Assembly: GCA_020201015.1 (NCBI GenBank)
Contig: JAIVHN010000199.1
Coordinates: 1 to 8,496, forward strand
Reading direction: 5' to 3'
DNA: 8,496 nucleotides
Source: Spirochaeta sp.
GTDB lineage: Bacteria > Spirochaetota > Spirochaetia > DSM-27196 > SLAA01
The position numbers and the translations under genes are program-made. Every line of letters starts with the position of its first letter. Position 1 is the stretch's first letter. Shown here one piece after another: positions 7,516 through 8,496 of this stretch. Below the pieces are notes generated by a model, which did no database searches, was not told the origin of the DNA, and worked only from the letters and a program-made list of their open reading frames with translations.

Positions 7516-8412
7516 GTGAAAAGCGAGACTTTGGTGACGCTCATGTCGGAAGCGGCGCACAGCTACAAAAAGAAGACTGCACTTCTGTTTGAAGGGCGTG
7601 AAATCAGTTACGCGCAGTTAGACGAAACTACATCCAAGGTCGCCGGTGGACTCGAACACCTTGGAATTAAGGAAGGTGACCGGGTCGCGATCATGCTCCC
7701 AAACATTCCGGAGTTCGTCTACGCATTTTTTGGAATTCAGAAGCTTGGAGCGGTCGCGGTTCCCTTCAATACTATGTATAAGGGCCGTGAAATCATTCAT
7801 ATTCTCAACGACTGTGGGGCTCGGGCAATCATAACACTAACCAACTTTGCCAACCTCATTAACGAGGTTCAAAGTGAGGTACCCAGCCTTGAACACGTTA
7901 TCCTTACCGGGGAACGGACACTGCTATTCGTAGAGCCGGAGACCACGGTAAGTGTGCAGATGGTTGTCGGGAAAGATATTTTCCCAGATGCAGATGAGGC
8001 GTTTCGCACCACCGGAAACATACTCCTTGATGCGCTCAAAGAGCTTGGCGTCGAGGATGCATGGTACAACCACCGCGGTGCGATTCGTCATAACGGCAAA
8101 AAAATAGCCACAATTCTCGTGTCAGAGATTGAGAACCTGCTGGTGATTAACTCGGTACTATTTATTGACGACTACAACACCGAGCAGTTCTTTAAAGTGG
8201 TTTGGGTCTCACCCGAGATCAAGGACAAGGTACTGGAACCCATGACCTCCATCCAGCAGATTACCGGCAGCAAACCGGATATGGAGGCCTTCAAGAAAGC
8301 CGTTGCCAATTCCGCACAGAAACGTCTTGGAGTTGAGTTGGAGGTCGGCGAGCTGAAACGCGACGAACTGTTTGGCTATCAGAAGCAACGCTCGCTGTCA
8401 TACAAGCTTTAA
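7516..8412 (+). CDS. Chimera: acyl-CoA synthetase N-terminal part fused to LplA-like C-terminal part
   Basis: An intact 298-residue frame with a GTG start. Residues 1-145 are the opening of a FadD-like acyl-CoA synthetase (ISYAQLDETTSKVAGGL, IKEGDRVAIMLPNIPEF, FFGIQKLGAVAVPFN, LEHVILTGE) and stop before the P-loop, so no ATP-binding motif of that family is present. From about residue 146 the sequence changes to the second part of an LplA/LipM-like protein: a helix with LLDALKELGVEDAW, then RHNGKKIA, where K196 aligns with the catalytic Lys of LplA (K133 in E. coli). It continues with the C-terminal helices ending ELEVGELKRDELFGYQKQR, which resembles the LipM tail. The usual GSAxR after that Lys and the HHG motif are not kept. 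These two pieces are exactly those missing from the preceding gene. Alone this protein is unlikely to be an active synthetase. Complementation with the upstream protein is possible but speculative. Confidence 0.8.
   Translation: MKSETLVTLMSEAAHSYKKKTALLFEGREISYAQLDETTSKVAGGLEHLGIKEGDRVAIMLPNIPEFVYAFFGIQKLGAVAVPFNTMYKGREIIHILNDCGARAIITLTNFANLINEVQSEVPSLEHVILTGERTLLFVEPETTVSVQMVVGKDIFPDADEAFRTTGNILLDALKELGVEDAWYNHRGAIRHNGKKIATILVSEIENLLVINSVLFIDDYNTEQFFKVVWVSPEIKDKVLEPMTSIQQITGSKPDMEAFKKAVANSAQKRLGVELEVGELKRDELFGYQKQRSLSYKL
7950..7951 (+). other. Junction 2: acyl-CoA synthetase to LplA-like
   Basis: Codons before this point (LFVEPETTV) fit the acyl-CoA synthetase. Codons after it (SVQMVVGKDIF) fit the LplA-like fold. 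Joining residues 1-145 here to residue 93 onward of the upstream gene gives TTV-SFSDLMAKGS. Joining the LplA pieces gives GSM-SVQMVVG, which lines up without a gap against GELTYSLVV-type family sequences. The breakpoint is uncertain by a few codons. Confidence 0.6.
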
Positions 8413-8422
8413 GGCCCCTGCC

Positions 8423-8482
8423 AAAGCCCTCGAACCGGCACTGGCACACTCGCACTCGCAGCGGCACACTCGAACCGGCACT
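8423..8482. repeat. Imperfect 20-bp tandem direct repeats
   Basis: Three consecutive 20-base units start at 8423, 8443 and 8463. Units one and three share CTCGAACCGGCACT, and with the following GGC this gives a 17-base exact repeat at 8429-8445 and 8469-8485. Units two and three share GGCACACTCG at 8443-8452 and 8463-8472. The short motif CACTCG recurs inside them. The array may continue past the window. It lies just after the last stop codon. I see no hairpin with a U-tract, so there is no evidence that it is a classical terminator. Confidence 0.6.
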
Positions 8483-8496
8483 GGCGGGTTTGCATG

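Larger units (their letters stand above)
6092..7519 (+). pseudogene. Chimera: LplA-like N-terminal part fused to acyl-CoA synthetase C-terminal part, interrupted by an amber codon
   Basis: The frame runs 475 codons but is cut by TAG at codon 338 (7103-7105), so a 337-residue product is expected without readthrough. Residues 1-92 resemble the start of LplA/LipM-type lipoate or octanoyl transferases: WRLV (5-8), the segment ending DVNIDKEAAKKQGLDV, and a GGRG turn (81-84). From residue 93 the protein is a FadD-like acyl-CoA synthetase: P-loop YTSGTTGKPKG (120-130), LPLFHVYGL, GYGLTE (261-266), then after the stop TGD (341-343), DRKKD (357-361) and the catalytic Lys in ATGKTLRKEL (K449). The codon order DG-TAG-LHTGDLG shows TAG replacing the near-invariant Trp, a single G-to-A change. 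The first ~145 residues of a normal synthetase are absent here but form the start of the next gene. Apart from the TAG the frame is undamaged, so the nonsense change may be recent, a sequencing error, or read through. Confidence 0.8.

Noticed and set aside
7268..7519. Separate small protein restarting after the amber codon
   Set aside because: It is the same frame as the upstream synthetase and begins mid-domain at a GTG without a Shine-Dalgarno sequence. It is the tail of the interrupted gene.
6092..7519. Genetic code change with TAG as a sense codon
   Set aside because: Only one in-frame TAG occurs, at a Trp position one base from TGG. A nonsense mutation or base error explains it more simply, though suppression is not excluded.
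6368..7950. Insertion by an insertion sequence or transposon
   Set aside because: No transposase, terminal inverted repeats or target-site duplication at either junction. The inserted material is only a permuted enzyme gene.
8423..8482. CRISPR array
   Set aside because: The 20-bp units are contiguous with no unique spacers of constant size, and no cas genes are present.
8413..8496. Rho-independent terminator after the last gene
   Set aside because: No stable GC-rich stem followed by a T-run can be seen in the available sequence.

Overview
The window is bacterial chromosomal DNA of moderate G+C. Genes are tightly packed, have clear Shine-Dalgarno sequences and use ATG or GTG starts. The lineage cannot be fixed from this sequence. 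The three-domain aminopeptidase P, the ~480-residue nicotinate phosphoribosyltransferase and the transporter operon would fit a spirochaete-like or actinobacterial/coriobacterial-like bacterium, but that is a weak inference.

Left part (1-4033): a three-domain Xaa-Pro aminopeptidase (M24B) overlaps by 4 nt, and so is probably translationally coupled to, pncB (nicotinate phosphoribosyltransferase). pncA (nicotinamidase) lies on the opposite strand, converging on pncB with a 7-nt overlap of the two 3' ends. PncA makes nicotinate from nicotinamide and PncB makes nicotinate mononucleotide from nicotinate, so the pair covers the first two steps of deamidating NAD salvage. A perfect 17-bp palindrome lies in the leader of the aminopeptidase-pncB unit.

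Middle (4034-6058): a divergent intergenic region with promoter-like elements in both directions is followed by a rightward operon. It begins with a 77-residue two-helix membrane protein and a 511-residue sodium:solute symporter (SSS) family transporter.

Right part (6092-8412): two further genes in the same operon are the most unusual part of the window. They read as reciprocal chimeras of two adenylate-forming enzymes. The first is the N-terminal third of a lipoate-protein-ligase-like (LplA/LipM) protein joined in frame to the C-terminal three quarters of a FadD-like acyl-CoA synthetase. The second is the missing N-terminal quarter of an acyl-CoA synthetase joined in frame to the missing C-terminal part of an LplA-like protein. 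Exchanging the halves at about 6367/6368 and 7950/7951 gives a 528-codon acyl-CoA synthetase and a 245-residue LplA-like protein, both of normal family length. The arrangement looks like a circularly permuted 1,583-bp acyl-CoA synthetase unit sitting inside an lplA-like gene. The first chimera also has an in-frame amber codon (7103-7105) where this enzyme family normally has Trp, so as written it is truncated before its C-terminal adenylation subdomain. The window ends in a GC-rich stretch of imperfect 20-bp direct repeats.
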